Source: Lojkania enalia (lineage: Eukaryota; Ascomycota; Dothideomycetes; Pleosporales). Taken from it: a stretch of 64,000 bases of DNA. Of the stretch, positions 1 to 11,934 are shown piece after piece. Under the pieces are notes generated by a model. That model saw nothing but the letters and a program-made list of their open reading frames with translations. It was not told the DNA's origin and made no database searches. Location of the stretch: positions 496,001-560,000 of the forward strand of contig ML986582.1 of assembly GCA_010094045.1 (NCBI GenBank). The letters are read 5' to 3'. Both the position numbers and the translations under genes were made by a program. Within the stretch, counting starts at the first letter, position 1, and every line of letters starts with the position of its first letter.

Positions 1-2701
1 TTGTTGAGAACAACCACAAGCGTAAAGGGATCATATATCATGAGGCCGGAGCTGCGGCGTGGGCGGTCGCGGCGGGGTATGATATGTCCGCCTTGCATGA
101 GGAGCGGGATCTTTTCCAGGGGTGCGGCAATAGTATGGTGGCCTGCACCTTGATAGATGGTGTAGTCGAAGTAATCATAGTATGGCTGATCGTCGGCGAT
201 ATAGATGGAGACGCTATCGGCACCTTCCTTCGTAACCGGCTTGGCTAGAAGACCGGTTGAGCCAATATACAGCTGATCGTCGACTGCAAAGCCAAGTTCA
301 TCATCGGGGTGAACGTAGAAGTTGGGTCGCACAATCGGAGCGCCTGTAGTGTGAGCTTCGTGGAAAGCAGTGTACCAAGCGGGAAGAAGCGAGTATCGCA
401 GCCGCAAGGCCTTGGTGATGATCTCGGTATAAGGAGAGCCTGGAACGTAAGGCTCGCGGCGACGAGTATCAATGTGCGCGTGTCCTCGGAAGAAGGGATA
501 GTAGATACCAGCCTGGTACCAGCGGGTCAGAAGTTCTTTGCTTGGATTACCAAAGAAGCCCCCAACATCTGCTCCAGCGAATGGGAAGCCGGAAATTCCC
601 TGATTGAGCACCATGGGGATCGAGGCTTCTAGATGTGACCACTCGGCAAGGTTATCGCCGGTCCACATAGCCGTGGAACGCTGGCTTCCAGAGTAAAAAG
701 AGCGGGTAAGTACAAACGGGCGGCGGTTCTCACCCTTTTTACGCTCGATGAGAGCTTGGTAAGTAGCGTTGTGGAAAGTCATGCCGTTGATGTTGTGGAC
801 ATCGCGATGCTCCCAGTTGTCATGATGTAGGTTATCCTTTGGCATGGTAGTCTCGGGACCATTGAAGACTGACGGCTCGTTCATGTCGTTCCAGATGAAG
901 GTATTTGGAGCAGTTCCCTTAAAGCTGTCATACTTGAAGAGCCCTTTCCACCAAGACATAGCAGCAGGATTGAAGCAGTCGATCCACATGGAAGATCCCG
1001 GCCAGCACCATCCTTCATAATCATTGCCGTCCTTGTTCTTGACAGCTAGGCCTTTCTTCTTCATCTCATCAATAACGGGGTAATTATCAGTGTTTTTAAT
1101 ATGAGGGTCAATGATCGCCACGAGCTTCCTTTCCCGCTTGTCTAACTGCTTCTGCATCTTAATAGGGTTCGCGAAAGTCAAAGGATCCCAAGTGAAGTAC
1201 TTCTTCTCATGGGTGTACTCAATGTCAAGCCAAATGACATCGTAAGGGATGTTGAACTTGTCGAACCTACGGTCTACGTCTTTAACATCATCATCAGTGA
1301 CATAATTCCATCGGCACTGATGGTAGGCGATGGCAAAGGACTGGGGCATGGCAGTGTAGCCGGTCAGTTCACCATACTGGCGGGCCAGATCCTGAGGATT
1401 TGGGCCGAGGAAGACGAAAACATCCAAAAGACCGCTCTCCGAGATCCAATGGGTCTGGGTGTCTGTATGTCCTTTTACACCCATACTAAGCGGGTTCGCG
1501 GTGTGCTTGGTTTTAATGACGTCAATCCAGGTCTCTGCGCCGTTTAGCCAAAATATACCGACAGTCGATCCTTTGCGATGCGCTTGCATGAAGGGGATCG
1601 ATCCGTAGAGTGTCATCGGGCTGTCCAACTCGTACTCGAAGACATCGGCATTGTACAACCGATAAGGTTCGTTGTAGCAACCTTCGCCGCCCCTAGATAC
1701 CATTAGCCCGGGCCATCACATTGGGTCGATCATACCTACCTTGTGCTTTTTAGAGATAGCCGCGTAGCATGCTCAGGGATGCCGAAGACATGTTCGTAGC
1801 CTGGGAAGGAGATATCCAAAGCTATGGCCTCCGGCCCCCTTGGCTTAGTATCAGTGTTCCCACCGAAGCTTTCATCCCACCATGTGCTCTCATCTTCACC
1901 TTCTGGCTCTTCCTCTCTCTTCTCCTCTTCCTTCTTTTCCTCCTCGCCCTCCTTCTTTCCTTCCACCAGCTTCTCAATCTTCTGCCTCCAATGCTCCACA
2001 TTCAACAGACCGCGCTCATTGAACTTGATATGTGTTTCTCCATCCCTCTTGAACTCAATTCCAAAGGGTTGGTACTGGATAACAGCTTCATGCTTCCCAC
2101 CCTCGCCGTAGAATACTTTCATATAACCCTGCTCAGCTTTCTCACTCAATGCCGCGCCTGTAGAGACTTCCAGCCCGCCAACCAGCGCCCACTTTCCCGC
2201 TTCATTATACCTCTCCTTCCTTGCCTTGCTCTCCCCCCTCAGCACAATATTGCCCATCTGCCTCTTCTCCTCATCAAGTGTAACGCGGGCAACGCCAGAT
2301 TCCAAGAACGTAACGGTAAGCGGCAATTTAACCTTCTCCTCCCCCTCCTTCAACGTCTTCAAAACCGTTCCAGACAATTGGCCGTCTTTGAAATTAATTG
2401 AGGAGGGATCGAGGGAATACGGCGCGGACCAGGAGTTCGATGCAGCGGCAGCATCGTCAGCGTACTGGCGGTTCCGCTTGCAGAAACCGGCCTGATCACA
2501 TCTCTTGAAGTTCTCGTGCTTCACCATAACTAGTACCTTATATTAGTAGTGTTTTCGGTGGTCAAGAGGCTAGGCCTGCGAATTGAGGAGCATAGCGAGG
2601 GCTGAAGGCATACCAGCTGGACTAAAAAGACAGCTTAGCCCCGTTAACAAAAGGAAAACAGCCGTCCAGCGGTACGCGGACGAAAAGATCGAGGAAGTCA
2701 T
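1..2701 (-). CDS. ROT2: Glucosidase II alpha subunit (GH31), 3' end cut by window edge
   Basis: ER enzyme that removes the two inner alpha-1,3-glucoses from N-glycans in the calnexin quality-control cycle, working with a beta subunit. I read three exons: 2701-2614, 2529-1740 and 1692 to the window edge. Exon 1 encodes a signal peptide with a hydrophobic core (AVFLLLTGLSCLF) and joins to the mature start VKHENFK, typical of this family. The exon 2/3 junction gives STRGGEG followed by NEPYRLYN, also family-typical. The GH31 nucleophile motif FIWNDMNEPSVF lies near residue 559 (about 880-915). A Lys/Glu-rich low-complexity insert sits near residues 195-215. About 856 residues are present; the family is usually about 950, so roughly 100 C-terminal residues lie outside. 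The gene is divergent from NDK. Identity is firm; exon limits are my reading of splice signals. Confidence 0.95.
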
Positions 2702-3086
2702 TTTGCTGCCACAGCTGCCGCCCTAAATTTTCGGTCGGTAGACAGCCGAGCAGACTCGCAATTGCAGCTACGATCCTCAAGCATCCCAAATGCCAGGTGG
2801 TGAAACAAGCTCCGTGGCCTGACTAAGCGGTCAGCATTGCACAAATTGTGATTGGATGCTGCACAAAGTTGTGCACACACACAACCACCCCACCGGCCTA
2901 CCCCACCACCGAATCGAGCCAGGCTCAATATTTTGCATGGCTAGCAACTCCCTTTCCTCTTCCTCCCCCCAATTCCCCTCAGGCATCCCCGACCCTCCAA
3001 TCTTCGCACATCTCGGCCCCAAGGACCGCGGACGCATTCGCCAGAACATCGAAGCCCACGCTAAGAAAGAGCGAGACTTCGTCGCC
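2702..3086. promoter_or_regulatory. Shared divergent promoter, glucosidase II alpha / NDK
   Basis: The 385 bases between the two start codons must hold both promoters. Pyrimidine-rich tracts lie just before the NDK start. The right half is open in the NDK frame from 2856 onward (two upstream ATGs at 2856 and 2937), so part of it may be a translated extension rather than promoter. I see no clear TATA box. Confidence 0.5.
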
Positions 3087-3850
3087 ATGACTACCGAGCA
3101 GACGTACGTGGGATGATGATGACGGATGGGCCCTGAATTGGCGGCGCAAACCGACTGACTGACGCTCTGTAGCTTCATTGCTGTCAAGCCTGATGGCGTC
3201 CAGGTACGATTTCATTTTTCCACTCTCCCGCCGGTTATCTGTCTACTCCACCATCGCCATGTGATTGCACGGCTAACCAATTGCCAAGCGTGGCCTCATC
3301 GGACCCATTATCTCGCGCTTTGAGAACCGCGGCTTCAAGCTTGCTGCCATCAAGCTCGTCACTCCCTCCAAGGAGCACCTCGAGAAGCACTATGCCGACC
3401 TCTCCTCCAAGCCCTTCTTCCCGGGCCTCATTGCCTGTACGAACCCCAGCCACCCCCCGATTTACCCTTCCATTTATAGATATTGCTATCCTTCCATACA
3501 TCACAACCACCTAAGTGATGCTAATAAGGAATAGACATGGGCTCTGGCCCCGTCTGCGCCATGGTCTGGGAGGGCCGTGAGGCCGTGAAGATTGGCCGAG
3601 TCATCCTCGGTGCTACCAACCCTCTCGCCTCAGACCCTGGCACTATCCGCGGTGACTTCGCTCTTGTGGGACTCGCACATCCCCATATATTTAATAAAGA
3701 CACTGACATGAGTAGGACGTCGGCCGTAACGTATGCCACGGCTCCGATAGCGTCGAAAACGCCAAGAAGGAGATCGCTTTGTGGTTCAAGCCTGAGGAGG
3801 TCCAGAGCTGGAAGCAGGCCCAGTTCGACTGGATCTACGAGAAGCCATAA
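3087..3850 (+). CDS. NDK1: Nucleoside diphosphate kinase
   Basis: Transfers the gamma-phosphate between nucleoside triphosphates and diphosphates through a phosphohistidine; a cytosolic hexamer in other fungi. Five exons: 3087-3103, 3173-3203, 3289-3436, 3535-3665 and 3716-3850, giving 153 residues, the usual family length. Visible signatures are [13 protein letters not shown] near the N-terminus, [15 protein letters not shown] before exon 5, and NVCHGSDS with the active-site His at residue 117. The last intron starts with the less common GTGGGA. I chose the ATG at 3087 ([15 protein letters not shown]) because it matches the compact family start and has a good context (gtcgccATGa). Upstream in-frame ATGs at 2937 and 2856 would add 50 or 77 residues. 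Confidence 0.95.
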
Positions 3851-4183
3851 ATGGGTTGAAGTACCACTACCTTGCCTCATCCGAGGCCGTCTTCATGAAC
3901 GTTTAGACCGTCCGGTTTGATCTGGAGAAAAGAAAATCTTAGGCACCCCATAGAACAACAAAAATGAAATGAAACGATTTGAGGACAAATACCAAATGCC
4001 CCGCTTGTACACGTGCCACTCCATGTACTCAGTCTACCGAGTAAAGGAACTAATGCAACCGTGGGGTTTGGTTGTGACCGACATCTGTGCCATATGATAC
4101 ACGTAGCCTTTTACCTATAATCTATATTAAATTTCAGAAACGTCAAATCCATAAATGTCCCCTATACGGGACCGAAGACCGCA
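3851..4183. other. Tail-to-tail 3' UTR interval
   Basis: This holds the 3' ends of NDK (plus) and the telomere-binding candidate (minus), which converge here. It is AT-rich with A-rich stretches near 3955-3970 and a tataatctatattaaa tract near 4117-4132. I see no further gene. Confidence 0.5.
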
Positions 4184-7100
4184 TCACAACTCCATATTCC
4201 CATGGGTCTTCTCAATCCTATCAACGCCATTCGACCCATTAGACGTTTTTCCCTTGCTCTTCGTCTGACTTCTCGTTCCCCTCTTCCCTTCCTCTTCCTT
4301 ATGTCCCTTCTCCTCAAGTTCCTTTTCCTTGGCCTTACTCCTTGTCTCCCTCTTCCCCTCCTCTTCCTTTTTATGAATCTCTTCGAATTCTTTTTCGGCA
4401 GTACGAACCCACCAACCCCTTAACCTCTCCACCTCCCTCCACTCACCTTCTCCCCTCTCAGCTGGCGGTCCCTTGACCTCTTCTCTTGCTCTCAGCTCAC
4501 CAAATTTTCCCTTCTTCCTCCCAAAAGAAGGTTTTCCCCACCGCCACACACACCAGGCACTCTCCTCTCCACTAAGCAAACTCGGCCTCCTATTTAGACT
4601 CTTTACCTGAAATTGGCGGAGCAAGATCACATCACCTTTTTCCGCAACCGGGAGCGCAGAAGCGAAGGGTCGAAAAATCTGAACAACGATGGAATTAGGG
4701 AAAGTCGACAAGTCCGTCACATTGAGCGTAGTATTGTGATGTTTTGGCCCCTTTTCGGCGCGCTTAGGTGGCGTAGTGCCGGATGTTACGAGGACGAGGA
4801 ACTCAGGGTTCGACGGGGCGCTATAGTATTGTGAAGAGCGATTCAGGAAATACGGAAGGTCTTTTAGTGCTGTATAGTAGGCTATCGACGTTGAGAGGCC
4901 GGTTTTGGAAGGCAGTTCTGCTTGTGGGGATCTTGATAACTTGTCTTCTGAATCGGAAAGGCCATCGGAACGGATGCTTGGTAAAGCCTTATCTGCGGCT
5001 ACATCAATAGCTGTGACATTCCGATGTTGAGTCGAGTCTGTTACTGGAACGGGCTCGACAAGCTGCTCGTTCAAGACTTCTTCTATCTCGACGTCAGTCT
5101 TAAATGACTCTGAACGTAGACTACTAGATGTTTGCTGTGTAAGCTGAGGGGTAATCGGAAGGCTCTCTTCCACATGTCTAACGGGAAAAATAGGTTGCGG
5201 TTCAAACGATTGTTGGCTTGCTTGAGGAGTAATCGGCATGTTGTTGTTCATTAGAGAGTGCTGGTCAATTTGGGTAGAAGCGAGCCCAGTCTGAGCTGGG
5301 GGTGAAGGTTTTACGACTCGTTCGCCTTTTTCCGCTTGATCTGAAATGACAGTAAAGGCTGTCTCAGCTGGTTCTGCTGGCGGTGAGCTTTGTAGGTGAG
5401 GTGAGCTTTGCAGATGAGAGCCCTTCTGAAGAAGTAGTTCCGGGTAGGTAATATCAGCAGGAGCGGCGAGTGCCCTTGGTGTTGGTTCATTTGATTGCTC
5501 ATCGGGCTCCGGCATATCAGACGAGAACTCGTCAATGCCTTTTCGAACTTTTCGGAATTGTGAGGGGGTATCGATCGTGCCCTCACTCATGTGGATCGGA
5601 CTGTTGCCCTTTTCGTCCGTCGACGCAGGCAGCGAGTCATCCGATAGAGCTGGATATTTTGGGCCAGAACCCTCAAGTTGAGTGGCAGGCTCAACTAGAT
5701 CAGTGTAGTTAGCATATACCTGGTTCCCAGACTCGTAATAATTATCGGAATAAGGGGCTATGGATATGGATTTCTCAGAGTGTAAGCTACCTTCAGAATT
5801 TTTCACGGCCGATACGTTCGTAAACCTCCCCCATGGAATACCAAACTCTTGGGACGGTCCTAAGCTTGTGTCCGGTAATACAATGGAGTGAAATTGAGAT
5901 GAATTGGATACTTCGAAAGAATCCCTTGGCGAGGACGCTAAAGCGCTCGACTCTCGCTTGAAATGCGATTTGCGGGGACTAACTAGAGGCGCGGTACTCT
6001 TAGTGGGAGATATCTGTTTCGAGCGAGAGCGTAGACTATAAGGGGTCCCTGGGGTCGTCTCAGTCACAGGAGAGACTGTAGAATGGGACCTTGTATGAGG
6101 GAGGGATGAAGTAATTTGCCCAGGCGATGCAATAGACGGTTTAGACCTTCTCGACCGGTCTTTCGTTTGCTGCGTAGGCTTCGACTCTGTCGCCGGCGAG
6201 TTCGAGGTCTTGATTTTAGACCGAGTATTCCTAGCAGGGCCGGTCGAAGGTACGGACACCGACCGCAATTCACCTAATTTGCGGCCATCATCAGGTACTA
6301 GTATCTGAAGCTGAGGAGTGAGGATGTCCATTGATTCATTTTCCTCGTGAACATGAGAAGTATTAGACTCAATGTCTTGTAGGGAAGACTCCTCCTCTAC
6401 TGTTTCCATTTTGACGTCTTGGTACTCTAATGTCTCTGGAATCTCTGCTGTATGTTCTTGGGTGAGGCTTTGAACACCGCACGCTTCGTGATCCGAATCG
6501 AAAGATGCTTCCATTTCTGATAACGATTCATGATCGGAGTCTATATCATAGATACTTCGTGTAAATTTGCTATCCATATTGATGGTCTCTTTGTGACGTG
6601 AGTGCACAATAGGTTTTTCTGTCTCCTTTAAGCGAATTAGGACCTCTTCAACTGCTCCCATATCAGTGGGCGATTCATTAGGCTCTGCGACTGGGATTTG
6701 AACATCATATTGGCTTTTATGTGGCTGAAAACTGCCCTCGATCTCTAGCGGAGTGGCTGCGAGATCCCTGTCCACGATCGAATCGATCGCTTTACGGGCA
6801 TCCTGGATGATCTCAATTGAGTTAGGAGGTTTAATCGCATCATCCTCTGCCTCATTACTGACAACATTAGCAAAACTACGATAGCGGCCTTCTTGTATCT
6901 CATAATCATCGTCCGAGCCGGACCCAAGGTCGACTATTTCATTAACCTTCTGGAAGCGCTGAGTCATCGCGAACCCAGGTTCCTTAGAGTCTTGCCGTTT
7001 CAGTTCAGATTCGCAGCCAATACGCCCAGGTCGGTTTGCCTCAATTTCTATTTCTTCTGCGCCAGATGCTGGAGTATGATCGTGGTCTTGCGGTGTCTTG

Positions 7101-9299
7101 TTGGCCACTTCGGAACGGCCGTGTTCGTAAGGTGCTGAATCTCCGTCCTCAATGTCATAATCCCTATGTACACCTTGATGACTTGCCTCTGGCTCGTATT
7201 CCTCCGAGCCTGATGATATCTCGATGTCATCTTCACTATATGATGATTCTGAATCAGACGAAAGAGTGATCACTTCCCGTTGGGGTAGTGAATGCGGAGA
7301 ACTTTTAGGTCCTGAGCCCCTCGGATGATCATCAGAGCTGAACAAATCCACATTAGGGAGAGCTGCGTCGCGTATTGAGACATCTGACTTATGCATCATA
7401 TACTCGCCAAAAGTGTTGTCCTTTAGTTGTTGGCCCATTCCATTCTCAAAAGGTGACTCTAATTGAGGGATGGCCTCATTCTCGGCATGTATTTTTGTGG
7501 ATTCGTCCACTTCCATTTCGTGTTCAGGAATGCCCGGAGATTTAGATGCCGCCTTCTGTCGGGAGAAATTAGCACCGTCCATTCCAAAAGTAAATCTAAC
7601 ATCCGTGAAGGCCGATTCGTGATTGGGATGAATTGCAGGTACATTTGCTGCGCTAACCGAGCTGTAGAAACTCGACTCGATAATATAATTGGCCTCACTT
7701 GAAGGATCCGCCGCCTCGGAAGCTGTCATAATAGGCTGCGGTGTTGGTCTTCTAGGACTAACATAGTCGAGATACGATCCGATATCTACATCACGTTCTC
7801 CAGGAAAAGGCGACGGCATCGGAAGTGTTGAGGAGTCCAAGGGTTTTATGATTGGGCTAAGTGGCTCGTTACCGATTGGAGTTAACAGCCCAGAAGCCGA
7901 GGCGGATGAGAAGTTGGTTTGAAGAAATGGTAGACTAGGAGGAGGCATAACGGTGTCTGGAGCTTTGTCAAGAATTATCGGGGCATTCTGAGTCCCAGAT
8001 CGTTCTTTGTCTTGAGAGTGTTCCCCAAGCTCTAATCCAAGTTCATGCTCTGAAATGTTCTGCTTTCCCTCTCCGCTATTTTCTTCTGTCAAAATGATCA
8101 TGTGGCTCTCGAATCCTTCTGCTTCCACCAAGTCTGAGTCTATTTCCGGCTGTTCTTGGGCCGCGGATTTTAGAGGTTCAGCCTTACTATTCTCAGCCAT
8201 GGTATGCATTCGACCTCCGTATGAATTGTTGAAGTTGTCATTCGTATCAAGTGTGGCCACTATATCCGGTGGTGGAAATTCGTCAGGCCCAGCATACAGA
8301 TTGTAATAGTCAGCGTCGCGCACAAAGTCGTCCTCTCGGTGCGGTTTTCGCGAAATACTCTTGCCAAATCCGGTACCACCGGTTAGGAAACCATTTCCTT
8401 CAACTTTCTCGCCATCTCCCACTGCCTCGTTATCCACTCCACTGATTTGTGTAAGCCTTGTGGGCAACGCAGCCACAGAGTAAAGGTCGACCTTGGAAGC
8501 AGAAAGGGGAGTCTCAGGTAGTTTTGTTTGGCGAATCGGAGAGGACCCGAGATCATAGTCCTCGTCTTCCGTTTCTTCGAGGTTCCTCTCCGGAGACGGT
8601 TTGCTTACGGAATACGTCCAGGTCTTCCAATCTCCGTATGATTTCCTTGCCCGCTTCTTTTGATGTATATCTTTACTAGGCTCCGGATCAATAGTCGCGT
8701 CGAAGAATAGTCTACCCGAGAGCCGAGGTCGTTTGAGGAACGCTGGGGAAGCCCACTGGTTGTCTTGGCTAGGAAGCAGTCGCGGAGCTATGAACGGGGT
8801 AATGAAAGACTGTCGACGTTCTGATAATGCAGGTGTGGGCGTTGCGACGGCATTTTCCAAATCAAGTTTGGCAATTTCATTACCGTCTCGGACAATCTGC
8901 AGTATAGCTTTAGCTCCGCCCAAGCTCCTTCAATGTACTTAAGTTGCATACCTTAATAGACACCGTCTGAGAAAACGATAGTTCCCAATCTATGCTCTTC
9001 CCCGGGGTTCTAACGTCTTCGTCTTCCTCCTGCACAAATTGAACGCCTCGCAGTCCTAGCATGACCTCATCGCCGATTCCAATCCCTGTCCCCGCTATGG
9101 CTTTCGCGCTCGATCCTCGAAATTGCACCCTGACTTGGCCCTTCCTACGGCGGAGGCGGAAGTCCGAGTCTGCAAGCAATACAGCACATTGGCGCGTTGA
9201 CGATGAATATGGCCATATTAGAGTAACCACAGCTTTGAACCGCTTTGATTGAAGGTCGGGAAGGTCTGGCGCAAGTTCGGCAATGGGCGTATACTCCAT
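4184..9299 (-). CDS. Large protein with POT1/CDC13-type telomeric ssDNA-binding domain
   Basis: Two exons, 9299-8952 and 8896-4184, joined across a 55-nt intron (GTATGC...CTGCAG) so that QTVSIK runs into IVRDGNEIA; about 1,686 residues. Exon 1 looks like a small beta-rich OB-like fold (FKAVVTLIWPY, QCAVLLADSDFRLRRRKGQV, GDEVMLGLRGVQFV). The C-terminus (about 1455-1590; ALKDLPYFL, VVQIFRPF, KGDVILLRQFQVKSL) resembles the telomeric single-strand-binding OB fold of POT1/CDC13. Between them lie over 1,200 low-complexity acidic/Ser-rich residues, predicted disordered. Three stretches look like SUMO-interaction motifs (EVITLSSDSES, IEISSGSEE, EIVDLGSGSDDD; residues about 655-780). The tail is Lys/Glu-rich. 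Role inferred: telomere end protection or replication, in a POT1-, CDC13- or CTC1-like position. Which ortholog it is cannot be decided here. Confidence 0.75.
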
Positions 9300-10047
9300 A
9301 CTGCTGCTCGCCTGCTATGGTATGTATTGCATCGGTATCATTCTGTATAGCGGGGTGCTAACAGTTGGTAGGAACGTGTGGGCGTGAATGCGTGTATGGT
9401 GACGGTGAGATACAACTACGGAGCTTTCCGTTATAGAGCCGCAACTACAGGTCCAATCTTGCCAAGCCATTATACCCTTTACGGCCGACATCGGTTACCC
9501 AATCATAGTCGATCTACGAGGATCACATTTCCCCAACCTATCCTAAACGCGGGCTCCGCTCAGTAACAAGCCAAAGAAAGCTCTATAGGACATCTGCAGC
9601 TGCTCCCAGTCGAGTTCCAAGCACCAAAGCCAAAAATTGGTTCCATACTGCGTATCTACGGAATCATTAGTAAATACTGAGAAATGCAGGTTGCAGAGTA
9701 CCAAGAGCCGAGCCACCATTAGTTCAAAGCCTCCTCGTATTTCTTCCTCGCTATTTGCCCTCTACGACGTTGCATTGTGATACAAATTAGAGCTTGAAAC
9801 CCACTTAGCTCTCAAAACCCAATTCTGCAACCCAATCGAATCCCAAAATGTCGTACTTCCATATATCCAGCGATTGAAAGCATCGCAGACGACCCTTCAT
9901 CCTCTCATAATCATCTCTCCAGCCCTCTCGACCTGCAGCAGTTATATGCCACCGCTTCGTATTGGTAACCATAATCGGATCATTGTATTGAGTAGCTGTC
10001 AAGTTTACATCCTAAATTTGGAGAATAACATTAGTTGAAAACCTATC
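9300..10047. other. Intergenic region between telomere candidate and HET gene
   Basis: This 748-base head-to-head interval must contain the promoters of both flanking genes. Apart from the orphan ORF at 9805-9972 listed separately, I see nothing coding. Confidence 0.5.
9805..9972 (-). CDS. Orphan small ORF, possibly an exon or gene remnant
   Basis: A 55-codon ATG-started frame with a protein-like, tryptophan-rich composition (KRWHITAAGREGW, SLDIWKYDILGFDWV). Just upstream on its strand is a plausible branch site and acceptor (CTAATG ... AAATTTAG near 10014-10036), so it could be a last exon of a gene reaching under the HET start, or a remnant of a lost gene. I do not recognise it. No start-proximal promoter is evident. 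Confidence 0.2.
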   Translation of the reverse strand: MVTNTKRWHITAAGREGWRDDYERMKGRLRCFQSLDIWKYDILGFDWVAELGFES

Positions 10048-11934
10048 ATGGCAAACGAGACCCAGAATATGTTGCGGTATCGTCCATTATCCGAGCCCAA
10101 CCACGAGATACGCCTTCTATGTATTCCTCGGAGGAACCATGGTACCACATCCGAGGCTCTAGTCAATTATGCCCTTTTCCATGCCTCTCTTGATGACAGC
10201 AACACAAAGTATCAGGCGCTCTCTTACACTTGGGGCGATCCGACGTTAACGAAAGAAATCTCAATAAACAACCAATCCATACACGTCACAGAAAATCTTT
10301 CTCTAGCCTTACGAAATCTACAGCGTGACGACGAAGACATCATTTGCTGGAGCGACGCAGTATGTATCAACCAGAGTGATGCCGTAGAGAAGACTCAGCA
10401 GGTTCAACTCATGCGGGAAATCTACAGGAGAGCCATGCGAGTGATCATCTGGCTGGGGCCTTCTACTGTGCAGACGGACTACACGATGCAAGAAACCAAC
10501 AAGCTTGGCGACCAGCTTCTCAAGATAGGCCTGTGGGACTTGACCGCGGATGACATATTCAGATGGTCAGAGCAAACGACAGACGAAAACTCGCCCAGGT
10601 CGAGAACTAAGATGGACGTTACCAAGCTCATTAAGGAACACTTGGAATTGTGTCGAAACGGAGAGTACCCGTTCTGGTGGACTATGTCCGATATAGGTGA
10701 ACGCCAATGGTTCAAAAGAATTTGGTGTGTCCAAGAATGCGCTAACGCACACATCGCCGTTTTCCGCTGTGGCCAGGAAGAAGTTGATTCGAAGAAGTAC
10801 TGGGCTGTCGCATTATACAGTCAACTCTTTAACAGCTATGCCATGATTAGCCAATCTGGACACGTCGAAACGGATTGGAAGGTCACTTGGGTGGGTAGTT
10901 CGTTCACGGCAACGTTCCCAACAGAACTCATCGGCATCCGTAGAAAAACCCTGGTTTCCGGAGGACATGATCTCATGACACTGCTCGAGAAGCTTAATAC
11001 ACACGACTCCTCAACTTCGAAGATTGGTGCTACTGAGCCTCGAGACCGGGTCTACGCTCTACTTGGCATTGCTAATGACGATGCTGCTGAAGAAATTGTC
11101 GCGGATTACACGATCTCATGTGAGGAAACATTTATCAACACCGCTAGAGTCCTCTTAAATCATGGCCATGATGATATCCTTTCACTTTGCCGCAAGAGAG
11201 GCCGATGCAAAGACCTCCCATCATGGGTGCCCGACTGGGCTGCTGAGAATCGGAAGCCGTGGTCGACATGGAACAGGAAGCGGTTGTTCAATGCTTCAGG
11301 CGCCTCTTCAATTATAGTGAAAGAGAGTTCTAATCCTCGTGGAATAATCGTCGACGGAGCATTCATCGACATCATTAAAGAAGTTGGCCAAGTATGGTCT
11401 ATGGGCATCGAAGAAAAATTTGATTGGCCATCCGCGCATAAGGTTTTTAATGATATCTCGAAATACCTCTCGCATAGCTCAAAATACACCCAAGAGCAGA
11501 AAAAGAGGGCTGAATGGAGTATTCCGATCGGAGATCTCGAGGTCACCGATGTCACGTCTCAAATAACACGCACGTTGCCCAATTCATACATGGAAAATGC
11601 TCATGCGCTCATGAAACTTTTCGCGAGTGAAAGGGCCTCGGAAGATGAAGTCCAGGAAAATCGACGGTCTTATGCGCTTTACATCTCTCAAATGGAGAGA
11701 ATGCACAACAGTAGGCCTTTCATTTCAGAGACAGGATACGTAGGACTGGTACCCATGGAGAGTACATCTGGAGATAGTGTTGTTATATTGATGGGGGCAA
11801 GAGTTCCTTACGTTGTGAGACATAGGAATGATAGTAAGGGGTGGAGATTGGTTGGGGAAGCACATGTTTATGGAATCATGGACGGAGAGTTCATAGAACA
11901 TGGCCCAGTTATTAAAGAGGTTGTTTTATATTAA
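10048..11934 (+). CDS. HET-domain (heterokaryon incompatibility) protein
   Basis: Single-exon gene of 628 residues. The N-terminal HET domain is clear: YQALSYTWGDP near residues 53-63, ENLSLALRNLQ, WSDAVCINQSDAVEKTQQV near 110-125 and RAMRVIIWLGPS near 131-142. Later conserved blocks are KRIWCVQECANA, EPRDRVYALLGIA (around 330-345) and LPSWVPDWAAENR. In fungi these proteins trigger cell death after fusion of unlike individuals, or act in innate-like recognition. No second signalling domain (NACHT, ankyrin or WD repeats) is attached. The partner that would activate it is not recognisable nearby. The gene lies at the start of a gene-poor region, a common setting for this fast-evolving family. 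Confidence 0.93.
   Translation: MANETQNMLRYRPLSEPNHEIRLLCIPRRNHGTTSEALVNYALFHASLDDSNTKYQALSYTWGDPTLTKEISINNQSIHVTENLSLALRNLQRDDEDIICWSDAVCINQSDAVEKTQQVQLMREIYRRAMRVIIWLGPSTVQTDYTMQETNKLGDQLLKIGLWDLTADDIFRWSEQTTDENSPRSRTKMDVTKLIKEHLELCRNGEYPFWWTMSDIGERQWFKRIWCVQECANAHIAVFRCGQEEVDSKKYWAVALYSQLFNSYAMISQSGHVETDWKVTWVGSSFTATFPTELIGIRRKTLVSGGHDLMTLLEKLNTHDSSTSKIGATEPRDRVYALLGIANDDAAEEIVADYTISCEETFINTARVLLNHGHDDILSLCRKRGRCKDLPSWVPDWAAENRKPWSTWNRKRLFNASGASSIIVKESSNPRGIIVDGAFIDIIKEVGQVWSMGIEEKFDWPSAHKVFNDISKYLSHSSKYTQEQKKRAEWSIPIGDLEVTDVTSQITRTLPNSYMENAHALMKLFASERASEDEVQENRRSYALYISQMERMHNSRPFISETGYVGLVPMESTSGDSVVILMGARVPYVVRHRNDSKGWRLVGEAHVYGIMDGEFIEHGPVIKEVVLY

Noticed and set aside
1769..2401. 210-codon plus-strand frame
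   Set aside because: Antisense shadow of the acidic, Lys/Glu-rich part of glucosidase II alpha; Leu/Phe-rich content follows from that.
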